Source: Kitasatospora phosalacinea
GTDB taxonomy: Bacteria; Actinomycetota; Actinomycetes; Streptomycetales; Streptomycetaceae
NCBI RefSeq assembly: GCF_000716545.1
Contig: NZ_JNWZ01000001.1
Coordinates: 1 to 64,000, forward strand
Direction: 5' to 3'
Length of the DNA stretch: 64,000 bases
The position numbers were made by a program, and so were the translations under genes. Every line of letters begins with the position of its first letter. Position 1 is the stretch's first letter. Of this stretch, positions 38,857 through 47,401 are shown in pieces. The notes below the pieces were generated by a model. The model worked only from the letters and a program-made list of their open reading frames with translations, made no database searches and was not told where the DNA came from.

Positions 38857-38928
38857 GGGCGATTAGCTCAGCGGGAGAGCACTTCGTTCACACCGAAGGG
38901 GTCACTGGTTCGATCCCAGTATCGCCCA
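38857..38928 (+). tRNA. tRNA-Val(CAC), copy 1
   Basis: A 72-nt cloverleaf: acceptor stem GGGCGAT/ATCGCCC, D-arm TAGCTCAGCGGGAGAGC, anticodon stem CTTCG/CGAAG with loop TTCACAC (anticodon CAC), T-loop GGTTCGATCC, discriminator A. Its D-arm matches that of the GAC isoacceptors at 32884-33169 exactly, showing common descent. Confidence 0.97.
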
Positions 38929-38940
38929 CCGGAATGCACA

Positions 38941-38987
38941 GGCGTAGGGCTCCGACTTGTTTATCAGGTCGGAGCCCTACGCCTTTT
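38941..38987 (+). terminator. Intrinsic terminator of tRNA-Val(CAC) copy 1
   Basis: A perfect 16-bp stem (38941-38956 with 38968-38983) with an 11-nt loop is followed directly by TTTT. This is one of the few classical T-tailed terminators in the window. Confidence 0.92.
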
Positions 38988-39068
38988 CCGCGCGCTCCGG
39001 CCGGAGTTCTGACGAGCATTCAACGTGCCCTCCCGGAACGGGAACTGGGGGACCGTCCGTGGAACGGA

Positions 39069-39099
39069 TTGTGAACCCGGGCCCAAGTGGTGCTAGAGT
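39069..39099 (+). promoter_or_regulatory. Promoter of tRNA-Val(CAC) copy 2
   Basis: TTGTGA (39069-39074) and TAGAGT (39094-39099) are separated by 19 bp, ending 14 bp before the tRNA. The -10 is the same as that of the minus-strand tRNA operon. Confidence 0.55.
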
Positions 39100-39113
39100 T
39101 CTTCTCGTTGCCC

Positions 39114-39185
39114 GGGCGATTAGCTCAGCGGGAGAGCACTTCGTTCACACCGAAGGGGTCACTGGTTCGATCCCAGTATCGCCCA
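39114..39185 (+). tRNA. tRNA-Val(CAC), copy 2
   Basis: A 72-nt tRNA identical to the copy at 38857-38928, with anticodon CAC. It has its own promoter and terminator rather than forming an operon with copy 1. Confidence 0.97.
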
Positions 39186-39194
39186 CCGAGCACA

Positions 39195-39234
39195 CCGCAG
39201 GCCCCGACCACGCCGTCGGGGCCTGCGGCTTTTT
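39195..39234 (+). terminator. Intrinsic terminator of tRNA-Val(CAC) copy 2
   Basis: A perfect 14-bp stem (39195-39208 with 39215-39228) with a 6-nt loop is followed by a run of five T (39230-39234). Confidence 0.92.
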
Positions 39235-39260
39235 CCGCACCCGACGCTCCCGAGGGGGCG

Positions 39261-40031
39261 TCAGGCCGCCAACTCGCAGGCGTGGCCCGGCTCCAGGCGC
39301 TCGCCGCAGCGGCACCGGGCCGGACGCATCGGCCAGGCCGTGTCCACGTGCTCCGGCGACCCCGCACGCTCGAACCACCGCTCCAGGCCGCGCGCCTGCG
39401 CCGCGTGCCACACCGCCTGCCGCAGGTGCAGCTCGGCCGGCGACAGCGCACCCAGGCGCTCGTGCCGGGCCGCCACCGCCCGCACCAGCTCCATCGCCGC
39501 CAGCGCGTCCGCCGCCGCGTCGTGCGCCCCCACCAACTCCACGCCGTAGTGCGCGCACAGGTCGGTCAGGGTGCGCCGGCCCTTGCGGTAGCGGTCGAAC
39601 TGCTTGTCCAGCACCCGCGGATCCAGCACCAGCAGCTCCGCGCCGTCCAGCACCTCCGGCAGCGAACCCGCCCCGTGCCGGCGCAACTCCCGGTCCAGCA
39701 GCGTCAGGTCGTACGGGGCGTTCATCACCACCAGCGGCACGCCCGCCCTGGACTGCTCGGCCAGCGCCCGGGCGACCTCCACCGCGACCGCGCGCGGCGG
39801 CCGCCCGTGCGCCCGCACCTGTTCGTCCGAGATGCCGTGCACGGCCCGGGCCGACTCCGGGATCGGCACGCCCGGATCGGCCAGCCACGTCCGGACGGAG
39901 GCCGCGCCGCCCGGCGCGGGCTGCACCACCAGGGCGGCCGAAACGATTCTGTCCCGCTCGACGTCGACACCCGTCGTCTCGGTGTCGAAGGACGCCAGCG
40001 GACCGTGATACCAGGAACCCAGCTGCTGCAT
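39261..40031 (-). CDS. DnaQ-like 3'-5' exonuclease
   Basis: This 256-residue protein has a DEDDh exonuclease domain: ASFDTETTGVDVERDRIVSAALV (Asp16, Glu18), VVMNAPYDLTLLDREL (third acidic residue) and GAHDAAADALAAMELV (His and final Asp). A C-terminal segment, CRCGERLEPGHAC, may bind zinc. It resembles stand-alone polymerase-III-epsilon-like exonucleases of Streptomyces. It probably acts in DNA repair or RNA/DNA trimming. ATG 40031 is the start; a weak leader with the thrS promoter region lies between it and thrS. Confidence 0.9.
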   Translation of the reverse strand: MQQLGSWYHGPLASFDTETTGVDVERDRIVSAALVVQPAPGGAASVRTWLADPGVPIPESARAVHGISDEQVRAHGRPPRAVAVEVARALAEQSRAGVPLVVMNAPYDLTLLDRELRRHGAGSLPEVLDGAELLVLDPRVLDKQFDRYRKGRRTLTDLCAHYGVELVGAHDAAADALAAMELVRAVAARHERLGALSPAELHLRQAVWHAAQARGLERWFERAGSPEHVDTAWPMRPARCRCGERLEPGHACELAA

Positions 40032-40240
40032 GACGCCCCCTCAGACGCCGCACGGTCCTTGCCGGGCGCCGCTGCCACCGAGGACCGGTGCAGCGGCCGC
40101 ACCGTGCTGAAGTGATACCGCACTCGGAGGCCGGTCAACCGCCCGCGACGTCCGAATCGTGGCGGAAAGTGACCGAATGATCACGGCGGTGGCGCTCCGG
40201 CCTCGGCGACGGGGACGCGGCCCGGCTCGGTACCATGCAC

Positions 40241-40262
40241 GGTGCAGCGGTTCTGCTGCACC
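40241..40262 (+). promoter_or_regulatory. Hairpin in the thrS leader
   Basis: GGTGCAGC (40241-40248) pairs perfectly with GCTGCACC (40255-40262) around a 6-nt loop, 28 bp before the thrS start. A TACCAT -10-like element (40231-40236) lies just in front, so the hairpin would be at the 5' end of the mRNA. No T-box is present. Confidence 0.4.
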
Positions 40263-40290
40263 ACGGTAGCCAGAACGTCAGGAGAGACCG

Positions 40291-42270
40291 GTGACGGACG
40301 TCCGGATCATCATCAACCGCGAACCCGATCGGGAAGAGCGCGTGGTGACCACGGGCACTACGGCCGCCGAGCTCTTCGCCGACGACCGCGCCGTGATCGC
40401 CGCCCGGGTCGGCGGCCAGCTCAAGGACCTCGCCTACGCCGTCCGGGACGGCGACGAGGTCGAACCCGTCGTGATCTCCAGCCCCGACGGCCTCGACATC
40501 CTGCGGCACTCCACCGCCCACGTGATGGCCCAGGCCGTCCAGCAGGTCTTCCCCGAGGCCAAGCTCGGCATCGGCCCGCCCGTCCGCGACGGCTTCTACT
40601 ACGACTTCGACGTCGAGCGGCCCTTCCAGCCGGACGACCTCAAGGTCATCGAGAAGAAGATGCAGGAGATCATCAAGCGGGGACAGAAGTTCTCCCGCCG
40701 CGTGGTCACCGACGAGGCCGCCCGCGAGGAGCTCGCCAAGGAGCCCTACAAGCTCGAACTGATCGGCCTCAAGGGCTCGGCCGCCACCGCTGGCGAGGGC
40801 GCGGACGTCGAGGTCGGCGCCGGTGAGCTCACCATCTACGACAACCTCGACCCGAAGACCGGCGAGCTCTGCTGGGGCGACCTCTGCCGCGGCCCGCACC
40901 TGCCCAGCACCCGGCACATCCCGGCCTTCAAGCTGATGCGCTCCGCCGCCGCGTACTGGCGCGGCAGCGAGAAGAACCCCATGCTGCAGCGCCTCTACGG
41001 CACCGCGTGGCCCACCAAGGACGAGCTCAAGGCCCACCTCGACTTCCTCGAGGAGGCCGCCAAGCGCGACCACCGCAAGCTCGGCAACGAGCTCGACCTG
41101 TTCTCCATCCCCGAGCAGATCGGCTCCGGCCTCGCCGTCTTCCACCCCAAGGGCGGCATCATCCGCCGCACCATGGAGGACTACTCGCGCAAGCGCCACG
41201 AGGAGGAGGGGTACGAGTTCGTCTACACCCCCCACGCCACCAAGGGGAAGCTGTTCGAGACCAGCGGCCACCTCGACTGGTACGCCGACGGCATGTACCC
41301 CCCCATGCAGCTGGACGAGGGCGTCGACTACTACCTCAAGCCGATGAACTGCCCGATGCACAACCTGATCTTCGACGCGCGCGGCCGCTCCTACCGCGAA
41401 CTGCCGCTGCGCCTCTTCGAGTTCGGGACGGTCTACCGCTACGAGAAGTCCGGCGTCGTGCACGGCCTGACCCGCGCCCGCGGCTTCACCCAGGACGACG
41501 CGCACATCTACTGCACCCGCGAGCAGATGGCCGAGGAGCTGGACCGCACGCTGACCTTCGTGCTGGACCTGCTGCGCGACTACGGCCTGAACGACTTCTA
41601 CCTGGAGCTGTCCACCAAGGACCCGGAGAAGTTCGTCGGGTCGGACGAGGACTGGGAGGAGGCCACCGCCGTCCTCGCCAGCGTGGCCGAGAAGCAGGGC
41701 CTCCCGCTGGTGCCGGACCCGGGCGGCGCGGCCTTCTACGGCCCGAAGATCTCGGTGCAGGCGCGCGACGCGATCGGCCGGACCTGGCAGATGTCGACCG
41801 TGCAGCTCGACTTCAACCTGCCGAACCGCTTCGACCTCGAGTACACCGCGGCGGACGGTTCGCGGCAGCGTCCGGTCATGATCCACCGGGCGCTGTTCGG
41901 TTCGATCGAGCGCTTCTTCGCGGTGCTGCTGGAGCACTACGCGGGCGCCATGCCGCCGTGGCTGGCCCCGGTCACCGTCACCGGCATCCCGATCACCGAC
42001 GAGCACGTGCCGTACCTGCTGGACGTGGCGGCCGAGCTGAAGAAGCACGGGATCCGGGTCGAGGTCGACACCTCGGACGACCGGATGCAGAAGAAGATCC
42101 GCAACGCGCAGAAGACCAAGGTCCCGTTCATGCTGATCGCGGGCAACGACGACGTCGAGGCCGGCGCGGTGTCGTTCCGCTACCGCAGCGGCGAGCAGAA
42201 GAACGGCGTGCCGAAGGCCGAGGCGATCGCCGAGATCGTCGAGGCGGTGCGCAGCCGGGTGCAGGTCTGA
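40291..42270 (+). CDS. thrS: Threonyl-tRNA synthetase
   Basis: ThrRS (659 residues) charges tRNA-Thr. Domains in order: TGS (about 1-60), editing domain with [34 protein letters not shown] (about 70-240), class-II catalytic core with MNCPMHN (zinc Cys), [17 protein letters not shown] and [23 protein letters not shown], and anticodon-binding domain (about 550-659). GTG 40291 has CAGGAGAG upstream. It starts a run of genes whose order matches that of M. tuberculosis. Confidence 0.98.
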   Translation: MTDVRIIINREPDREERVVTTGTTAAELFADDRAVIAARVGGQLKDLAYAVRDGDEVEPVVISSPDGLDILRHSTAHVMAQAVQQVFPEAKLGIGPPVRDGFYYDFDVERPFQPDDLKVIEKKMQEIIKRGQKFSRRVVTDEAAREELAKEPYKLELIGLKGSAATAGEGADVEVGAGELTIYDNLDPKTGELCWGDLCRGPHLPSTRHIPAFKLMRSAAAYWRGSEKNPMLQRLYGTAWPTKDELKAHLDFLEEAAKRDHRKLGNELDLFSIPEQIGSGLAVFHPKGGIIRRTMEDYSRKRHEEEGYEFVYTPHATKGKLFETSGHLDWYADGMYPPMQLDEGVDYYLKPMNCPMHNLIFDARGRSYRELPLRLFEFGTVYRYEKSGVVHGLTRARGFTQDDAHIYCTREQMAEELDRTLTFVLDLLRDYGLNDFYLELSTKDPEKFVGSDEDWEEATAVLASVAEKQGLPLVPDPGGAAFYGPKISVQARDAIGRTWQMSTVQLDFNLPNRFDLEYTAADGSRQRPVMIHRALFGSIERFFAVLLEHYAGAMPPWLAPVTVTGIPITDEHVPYLLDVAAELKKHGIRVEVDTSDDRMQKKIRNAQKTKVPFMLIAGNDDVEAGAVSFRYRSGEQKNGVPKAEAIAEIVEAVRSRVQV

Positions 42271-42295
42271 TCCCGGCGGGACGGGCCTGAGCGAG

Positions 42296-42331
42296 GTGCG
42301 GGGCGGACTCCTTGGGGAGTCCGCCCCGCAC
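42296..42331 (+). terminator. Terminator after thrS
   Basis: A perfect 16-bp stem (42296-42311 with 42316-42331) with a 4-nt loop lies 25 bp after the thrS stop. TGCTCTGTT follows. The HIT gene therefore probably has its own promoter or depends on read-through. Confidence 0.82.
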
Positions 42332-42369
42332 TGCTCTGTTCGTGGGCTGTGGCGCATATGCTGGCGGGC

Positions 42370-42915
42370 ATGACGAGTGAGCCGGAACTGCAGCGGGGCG
42401 TGGGGGAGCCGGACGGCTTCCGTCGCCTGTGGACACCTCATCGGATGGCGTACATCCAGGGCGAGAACAAGCCCACCGGGCCGGCTCCCGACGACGGTTG
42501 TCCGTTCTGCTCGATCCCGAAGCTGAGTGACGAGGAGGGGCTGATCGTCCAGCGCGGGGAGTCGGTGTTCGCGGTGCTGAACCTGTACCCGTACAACGGC
42601 GGGCACCTGATGGTGGTGCCGTACCGGCACGTCGCGGACTACACCGAGCTGGACGGGCCGGAGACGGCGGAGCTGGGGGAGTTCACCAAGAAGGCGATGA
42701 CGGCGCTGCGGGCGGCCTCGGGGGCGCACGGGTTCAACATCGGGATGAACCAGGGGGCGGCCGCCGGAGCGGGGATCGCCGCGCACCTGCACCAGCACGT
42801 GGTGCCGCGCTGGGGCGGGGACACCAACTTCATGCCGGTGGTGGGGCACACCAAGGTCCTGCCGCAGCTGCTGGGGGACACCCGGAAGATGCTGTCCGAG
42901 GTGTGGCCGGTCTGA
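42370..42915 (+). CDS. HIT-family protein, Ap4A phosphorylase-like
   Basis: This 181-residue HIT protein has the histidine triad HLHQHVVPRW. It also has an N-terminal CPFC half-site that, with the HVADY region, may bind zinc. The segment LWTPHRMAYIQGE and NLYPYNGGHLMVVPYRHV is characteristic of the actinobacterial group that includes mycobacterial Ap4A phosphorylase Rv2613c. It should cleave diadenosine tetraphosphate or a related dinucleotide. As in M. tuberculosis it lies between thrS and pgsA. ATG 42370 or the ATG at 42358 could be the start; the ribosome binding site is weak. Confidence 0.9.
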   Translation: MTSEPELQRGVGEPDGFRRLWTPHRMAYIQGENKPTGPAPDDGCPFCSIPKLSDEEGLIVQRGESVFAVLNLYPYNGGHLMVVPYRHVADYTELDGPETAELGEFTKKAMTALRAASGAHGFNIGMNQGAAAGAGIAAHLHQHVVPRWGGDTNFMPVVGHTKVLPQLLGDTRKMLSEVWPV

Positions 42916-42925
42916 CGGAAGCGTT

Positions 42926-42959
42926 CAGGGGCGTACGGGAGGTTCCCCGTACGCCCCTG
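42926..42959. terminator. Bidirectional terminator between convergent genes
   Basis: A perfect 14-bp stem (42926-42939 with 42946-42959) with a 6-nt loop lies between the HIT gene and the minus-strand membrane protein gene, and can serve both. Confidence 0.82.
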
Positions 42960-42982
42960 CTGCTCGTCCGCGCCGGGCCGGG

Positions 42983-44626
42983 TCAGCCGGCGTCGTACTT
43001 GTCGGCGCGGTAGGGGCGGGAGCCCTGGATCTCGCTGCGCAGGATGTTGGAGCGGTTGGTGAAGCGGTCGACGGCGACGTCGTGCTCCTCGAGGAACTCG
43101 ATCACGGCGGCGTGGATGATGCCGACGACGGGGCGGGGCAGGTAGATGGTGTCGTCGGACTTGTAGCGGCTGTTCCAGGTCGGGTCGGCCCAGGCCTGGC
43201 GCAGGCAGAGGGGTTCGGGGAAGGCGATCGAGCCGCCGAGCCACTTCAGCAGGCCGGGGACCTTGTGGAAGGGGGCGCGGACGGCCTGCCGGACGACCTC
43301 GTCGTCGGTGACGACCGGGAGTTGGACGGTGCGGTTCTCCCAGAACACCAGCGTCTTGGGGACGTCCTTCTCGGGGACCTTCGGCTTGGCGGTGAAGTAG
43401 CCGTTGATCGGGCCGAGGGTGTGCGGGGTGACGTGGATCTGCAGGTTGCGGGAGAGCACCATCACGTTGATGACGATGGTGGCGACCAACTGGCCCTTGT
43501 GCAGGACGAACTGGACGGCGATCCGGTGCCGGGTGTCGGTGCCGAGGCTCTGCTTGCTGGCGAGCTCCTGGACGGCGAAGTCGCGCATCCGGTCGCCGTC
43601 CATGTCGGGGCCGGAGGGGCGGCCGATCTCGTCGGCGCCCTCGCCGATGTCCAGCACCACCCAGTGGCTGATCTGCGGGCGGGGCAGGCCGCCGTTGGGG
43701 ACGTCGCTGCTGGTCAGGCCGGAGAGGCGGTCGGCGATGCGGCGGGTGAGGTCGGCGACGTGGAAGGTCCGGAAGTCGTCGTGGCCCTCGGCGGGGCGGA
43801 GGTCCTCGGTCATGGACCACTCGGACCAGCGGGCGCCGATGCCGAGGATGCCCTTGGGGCCGGCGTAGTGCTGGATGTTGGTGGCCTGCTCGGTGGTGAG
43901 GCGGTCCAGACCGGCCTTGAGGGCGTTGGCCTTCTTGTCGAGGTGGTCCTTGGGGACGGCCTTGGGGACGACGGCGGCCACCGGGCTGCCGCCGACCAGG
44001 TCTCCCCAGCGGGCGCGCTGCTCCATGACGCTGGTGACGACGGTGCGCTTGGCGAGGTACCAGCCGAGGGCGGGGCCGAGCATCACGACCCGGAGGTAGA
44101 GGCCGAGCGGGCCGGAGTAGGGCGGGATGACCAGCAGGTACAGCGCGAGGGCGAGGGCGAGCAGCAGGGCCAGGGTGCCGATGAAGCCGTCGCGGGCGGC
44201 GGACTTCTTGCTGCCGAGCCAGGCGCGGGCCTGGTAGGCGGCGAGCCAGACCAGGGTGCCGGGCAGGAACAGCACGCCGAAGAACAGGCTCAGGCCGGCC
44301 AGCCTGCGGTCCCGGGCCTCGCGCAGGTCCTGGGCGGCGAGGCAGTGTTCGACGACCAGCCGGACGTCGGTGCCGTGCGAGGGGACCAGCGGTTTGCGGC
44401 CGCCGCCGAGGGTGCGGTCGATCAGGGCGCGGCTGAAGGCTTCGCCGGCGCTGGGGCGGAACAGCGCGAACTTGCCCTTCTTGACCGTGACTCCGGCGAG
44501 CGCCTCGAGTTCCGTGACGTCGCCGGTGCGGTAGGCGGCGGAGGAGAACGCCTGCGTGACCGCGGTCTGGTTCCCGACGTCCGAGCGTGGTACCTGTGCG
44601 CCCGGCGTCATGTCGAGCTGAGTCAC
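42983..44626 (-). CDS. Unrecognised membrane protein
   Basis: I do not recognise this 547-residue protein. Residues 1-110 are soluble, ending in HCLAAQDLREARDRRLAG. Four hydrophobic segments follow within about 110-205: LSLFFGVLFLPGTLVWLAAYQARAWL; FIGTLALLLALALALYLLVIPP; and two around LGLYLRVVMLGPALGWYLA. The C-terminal 340 residues are soluble, with DFRTFHVADLTRRIADRLSG, WVVLDIGEGADEIG and RHRIAVQFVLHKGQLVATIVINVMVLSRNLQIHVTPH. No known catalytic motif is visible. It sits on the strand opposite its conserved neighbours, with a start at ATG 44626. Confidence 0.8.
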   Translation of the reverse strand: MTQLDMTPGAQVPRSDVGNQTAVTQAFSSAAYRTGDVTELEALAGVTVKKGKFALFRPSAGEAFSRALIDRTLGGGRKPLVPSHGTDVRLVVEHCLAAQDLREARDRRLAGLSLFFGVLFLPGTLVWLAAYQARAWLGSKKSAARDGFIGTLALLLALALALYLLVIPPYSGPLGLYLRVVMLGPALGWYLAKRTVVTSVMEQRARWGDLVGGSPVAAVVPKAVPKDHLDKKANALKAGLDRLTTEQATNIQHYAGPKGILGIGARWSEWSMTEDLRPAEGHDDFRTFHVADLTRRIADRLSGLTSSDVPNGGLPRPQISHWVVLDIGEGADEIGRPSGPDMDGDRMRDFAVQELASKQSLGTDTRHRIAVQFVLHKGQLVATIVINVMVLSRNLQIHVTPHTLGPINGYFTAKPKVPEKDVPKTLVFWENRTVQLPVVTDDEVVRQAVRAPFHKVPGLLKWLGGSIAFPEPLCLRQAWADPTWNSRYKSDDTIYLPRPVVGIIHAAVIEFLEEHDVAVDRFTNRSNILRSEIQGSRPYRADKYDAG

Positions 44627-44817
44627 CTGTGCAGCTCCTTCTCCCCTGATCGATCTGCGGCAGGTTACCGTGCGGGGGCCGGGCCGTGCGGATCATCGGC
44701 TGATCCCGGGTCACATATCGGCCGTGCTCGGCGTTTTCGGGGAGATGCTGCCCCGTGCGGGCGGCTTCGACGCCCCCGGTTTGTCGGCGGGTGCCGAGGA
44801 GGTGGAGTATCACGGGC

Positions 44818-45240
44818 ATGACGAGTGCGTACGCACCGGGGCCGGTGCTGGTTTTCGACGGTGATTGCGCGTTCTGCTCCAGCTGCGTGCGGTGGGCGGA
44901 GCGTTACCCGCGGCAGAGCCTGTCCTCGGCGGGCTGGGAGGCGGTGGCGTTCCAGTTCGCGGACATGGCGGCGCTGGAGGAGTTCACCGGCGGGGAGGTG
45001 ACGGCGGAGCGGGCCTCGCGGGAGGTGCTCTGGGTGACGCCGGACCGCCGGGTGTACGGCGGGGCGCAAGCGGTGGCGCGGCTGCTGATGCGGTCGGGCG
45101 GGCTGTGGGCGTGGGCCGGCGGGGTGCTGGCGCTGGCGCCGGTGCGGCCGGTGGCGGAGGCGGTCTACCGCTGGGTGGCGGAGAACCGGGACCGGATGCC
45201 GGGCGGCACTCCGGCGTGCGCGCTGCCGCGCCGGTCGTAG
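44818..45240 (+). CDS. DCC-family thiol-disulfide oxidoreductase (DUF393)
   Basis: This 140-residue protein starts with LVFDGDCAFCSSCVRWAERYPR, the DxxCxxC signature of the DCC (DUF393) family. VLWVTPDRRVYGGAQAVARLLMRSGGLWAWAGGVLALAPVRPVAEAVYRWVAENR has the family's hydrophobic second half and conserved Arg/Tyr. The reaction is unproven; a thioredoxin-like redox role is assumed. ATG 44818 lies 12 bp after GAGGAGGTGGAG. It is divergent from the membrane protein at 42983-44626. Confidence 0.88.
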   Translation: MTSAYAPGPVLVFDGDCAFCSSCVRWAERYPRQSLSSAGWEAVAFQFADMAALEEFTGGEVTAERASREVLWVTPDRRVYGGAQAVARLLMRSGGLWAWAGGVLALAPVRPVAEAVYRWVAENRDRMPGGTPACALPRRS

Positions 45241-45261
45241 CGGGGCCCCGGCGGCCGGGGT

Positions 45262-47274
45262 TCAGCCGGCGGTGTGCCGGGCGGCGAGGTGGGCGGGCAT
45301 CGGTGCGTGCCGCAGGTAGGCGCGGGTGAACTGGCCGGTTCCGTGCGACAGCGAGCGCAGGTCGAGCGGGTAGCGGACGAGTTCGAGTTCGGGCACTTCG
45401 GCGCGGACCAGGCTGAGGCCGGGTCCGCCGATCTCGGTGCCCAGGACGTGTCCGCGGCGGGCGGAGAGGTCGGTGAGGACGGCGCCCTGGTACTCGTCGG
45501 GCAGCAGGACGCGCACTTCGTCGACGGGTTCGAGGACTTCGACCGAGGTGTGGTCGGCGGCTTCCTTGAGGGCGAGGGCGGCGGCGGTCTGGAAGGCGGC
45601 GTCGGAGGAGTCGACGGAGTGCGCCTTGCCGTCGGTGAGGGTGACCTTGACGTCGGTCATCGGGTGGCCGCGCAGGCCCTGGGCGAGTTGGGCGCGGACG
45701 CCCTTCTCGACGGAGGGCACGAAGTGGCGGGGGACGGCGCCGCCGACGACGCGGTCGACGAATTCGAAGCCGCCGCCGGGCAGCGGTTCGACGGTGAGGT
45801 CGCAGACGGCGTACTGGCCGTGGCCGCCGGACTGTTTGACGTGCCGGCCGTGGCCGTCGGCGGGGGCGGCGAAGGTCTCGCGGAGGGCGACCTCGTAGGG
45901 GACGGCGTCGACGTGGACGCCGTGGCGGTGGGTGAGGCGGTCGAGGGTGACGGCGAGGTGGGCCTCGCCGGTGCACCACAGGACGAGTTGGCCGGTGTCG
46001 GGGTTCTGTTCGACGCGCAGGGCCGGGTCCTGGGCGGAGAGCCGGCCGAGGGCCTGGGAGAGCCGGTCGTCGTCGGCCTTGGAGCGGGCCCGGACGGCGG
46101 TGGGGAGCAGGGCTTCGGGCAGCGGCCAGGGCGGTAGGACGGTGTCCCCGGTGGTGAGGGTGTCGCCGGTGCGGGCGGTGGTGAGCTTGGTGACGGTGGC
46201 GAGGTCTCCGGCGACGGCGTGCGGGACGGGGCGCAGTTGGCGGCCGAACGGGCTGTGCGGGGCGGTGAGGCGCTCCTCGGTGCCGTCGGGGAGGTGGGCG
46301 GCGGTGTCGGGGCGCAGGGTGCCGGCGAAGACCTTGAGCAGGCTGAGCCGGCCGAGGTAGGGGTCCTCGCCGGTGTGGACGACCTGGGCGGTCAGGGGCG
46401 CGTCCGGGTCCGCCGCGGGGAGGTCGTCGACGCGGTCGGCGGGGGAGGGGAAGGCGTCGGCGACCAGGTCGAGCAGGGCGTCGCAGCCGGTGCCGTCGGG
46501 GGCGGTGGCGAGGACGGGGTGCAGGGTGCCGGCCAGCAGTTCGCGGCGCAGTCCTGCGGTGAGGGCGGCGGTGTCGAGCGGCTCCCCGTCGAGGTAGCGG
46601 GCGAGCAGGGCGTCGTCCTCGCCGGCGAGGGCTTCGACCAGGCGGGCGCGCTCGTCGTCCGGGGCGGGGGCGTCCTCGGGGGTGCCGTACGTCCGGCCGG
46701 TGAGCAGGTCGGTGCCGCCGTGCAGGTGGCCGTCGCGCAGGTCGACGTGGTGCAGGAGGCGGACGGTGTCGGGGGTGCCGAGGGTGTCCTGGAGCGTCCG
46801 CAGGACGTCGTCGAGGCGGACCCGGGCGGTGTTCAGGTGGGTGAGGACGATCGCGCGGGGGAGGCGGGCGTCCTCGCACTGCCGCCACAGGGCGCGGACG
46901 GGGCCGGGGACGTCGGGGTCGGCGGCGGAGTGGACGAACAGGGCGGCTTCGGCGGTGCGCAGGGCGGCCTGGAGCTCGCCGGCGAAGTCGGCGTAGCCGG
47001 GGGCGTCGACCAGGTTGACCTTGAGGCCGCGCCAGGGCAGGGGCAGCAGGGCGAGTTGGACGGAGCGCTGCTGCTGGTGCTCGATGTCCTCCCAGTCGGC
47101 GGCGGTGGTGCCGTCGGGGACGGTTCCCGGTCTGGTCAGGACGCCGGCGGTGCGGGCGAGTGCTTCGGCGAGGGTGGTCTTCCCGGCTCCGCCGGCGCCG
47201 ACCAGGACCACGTTGCGGAGCAGGTCGGGGCGGTCGGCGGGTGGTGCGGGGGTGTGGGCCGTCCGGTCCGGCAT
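45262..47274 (-). CDS. EF-G-like translational GTPase (EF-G2 type)
   Basis: This 670-residue protein follows the EF-G domain order (G, II, III, IV, V). P-loop GAGGAGKTT is at residues 26-34 and G3 is NLVDAPGYADF. G4 reads LTHLN rather than NKxD, so guanine specificity may be weak. Domain IV contains RETFAAPADGHGRHVKQSGGHGQYAVCDLTVEPL, and domain V DEVRVLLPDEYQGAVLTDLSARRGHV. It is about 30 residues shorter than EF-G and diverged, as in mycobacterial FusA2-type paralogues, whose role (perhaps ribosome rescue or stress) is unsettled. AGGAGG stands before ATG 47274. Confidence 0.88.
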   Translation of the reverse strand: MPDRTAHTPAPPADRPDLLRNVVLVGAGGAGKTTLAEALARTAGVLTRPGTVPDGTTAADWEDIEHQQQRSVQLALLPLPWRGLKVNLVDAPGYADFAGELQAALRTAEAALFVHSAADPDVPGPVRALWRQCEDARLPRAIVLTHLNTARVRLDDVLRTLQDTLGTPDTVRLLHHVDLRDGHLHGGTDLLTGRTYGTPEDAPAPDDERARLVEALAGEDDALLARYLDGEPLDTAALTAGLRRELLAGTLHPVLATAPDGTGCDALLDLVADAFPSPADRVDDLPAADPDAPLTAQVVHTGEDPYLGRLSLLKVFAGTLRPDTAAHLPDGTEERLTAPHSPFGRQLRPVPHAVAGDLATVTKLTTARTGDTLTTGDTVLPPWPLPEALLPTAVRARSKADDDRLSQALGRLSAQDPALRVEQNPDTGQLVLWCTGEAHLAVTLDRLTHRHGVHVDAVPYEVALRETFAAPADGHGRHVKQSGGHGQYAVCDLTVEPLPGGGFEFVDRVVGGAVPRHFVPSVEKGVRAQLAQGLRGHPMTDVKVTLTDGKAHSVDSSDAAFQTAAALALKEAADHTSVEVLEPVDEVRVLLPDEYQGAVLTDLSARRGHVLGTEIGGPGLSLVRAEVPELELVRYPLDLRSLSHGTGQFTRAYLRHAPMPAHLAARHTAG

Positions 47275-47401
47275 GGCTGGCCTCCTGCCGCTCGATCAGC
47301 GTGGATACCATTGTCCAGCCGGGCGGGTCCATTCGCGCGGCCGCCCGGCGGGCGAGCGGTCCGCGGGTGCCAATCCGAGGAGCGGAGCGGACCGGAAGGC
47401 C

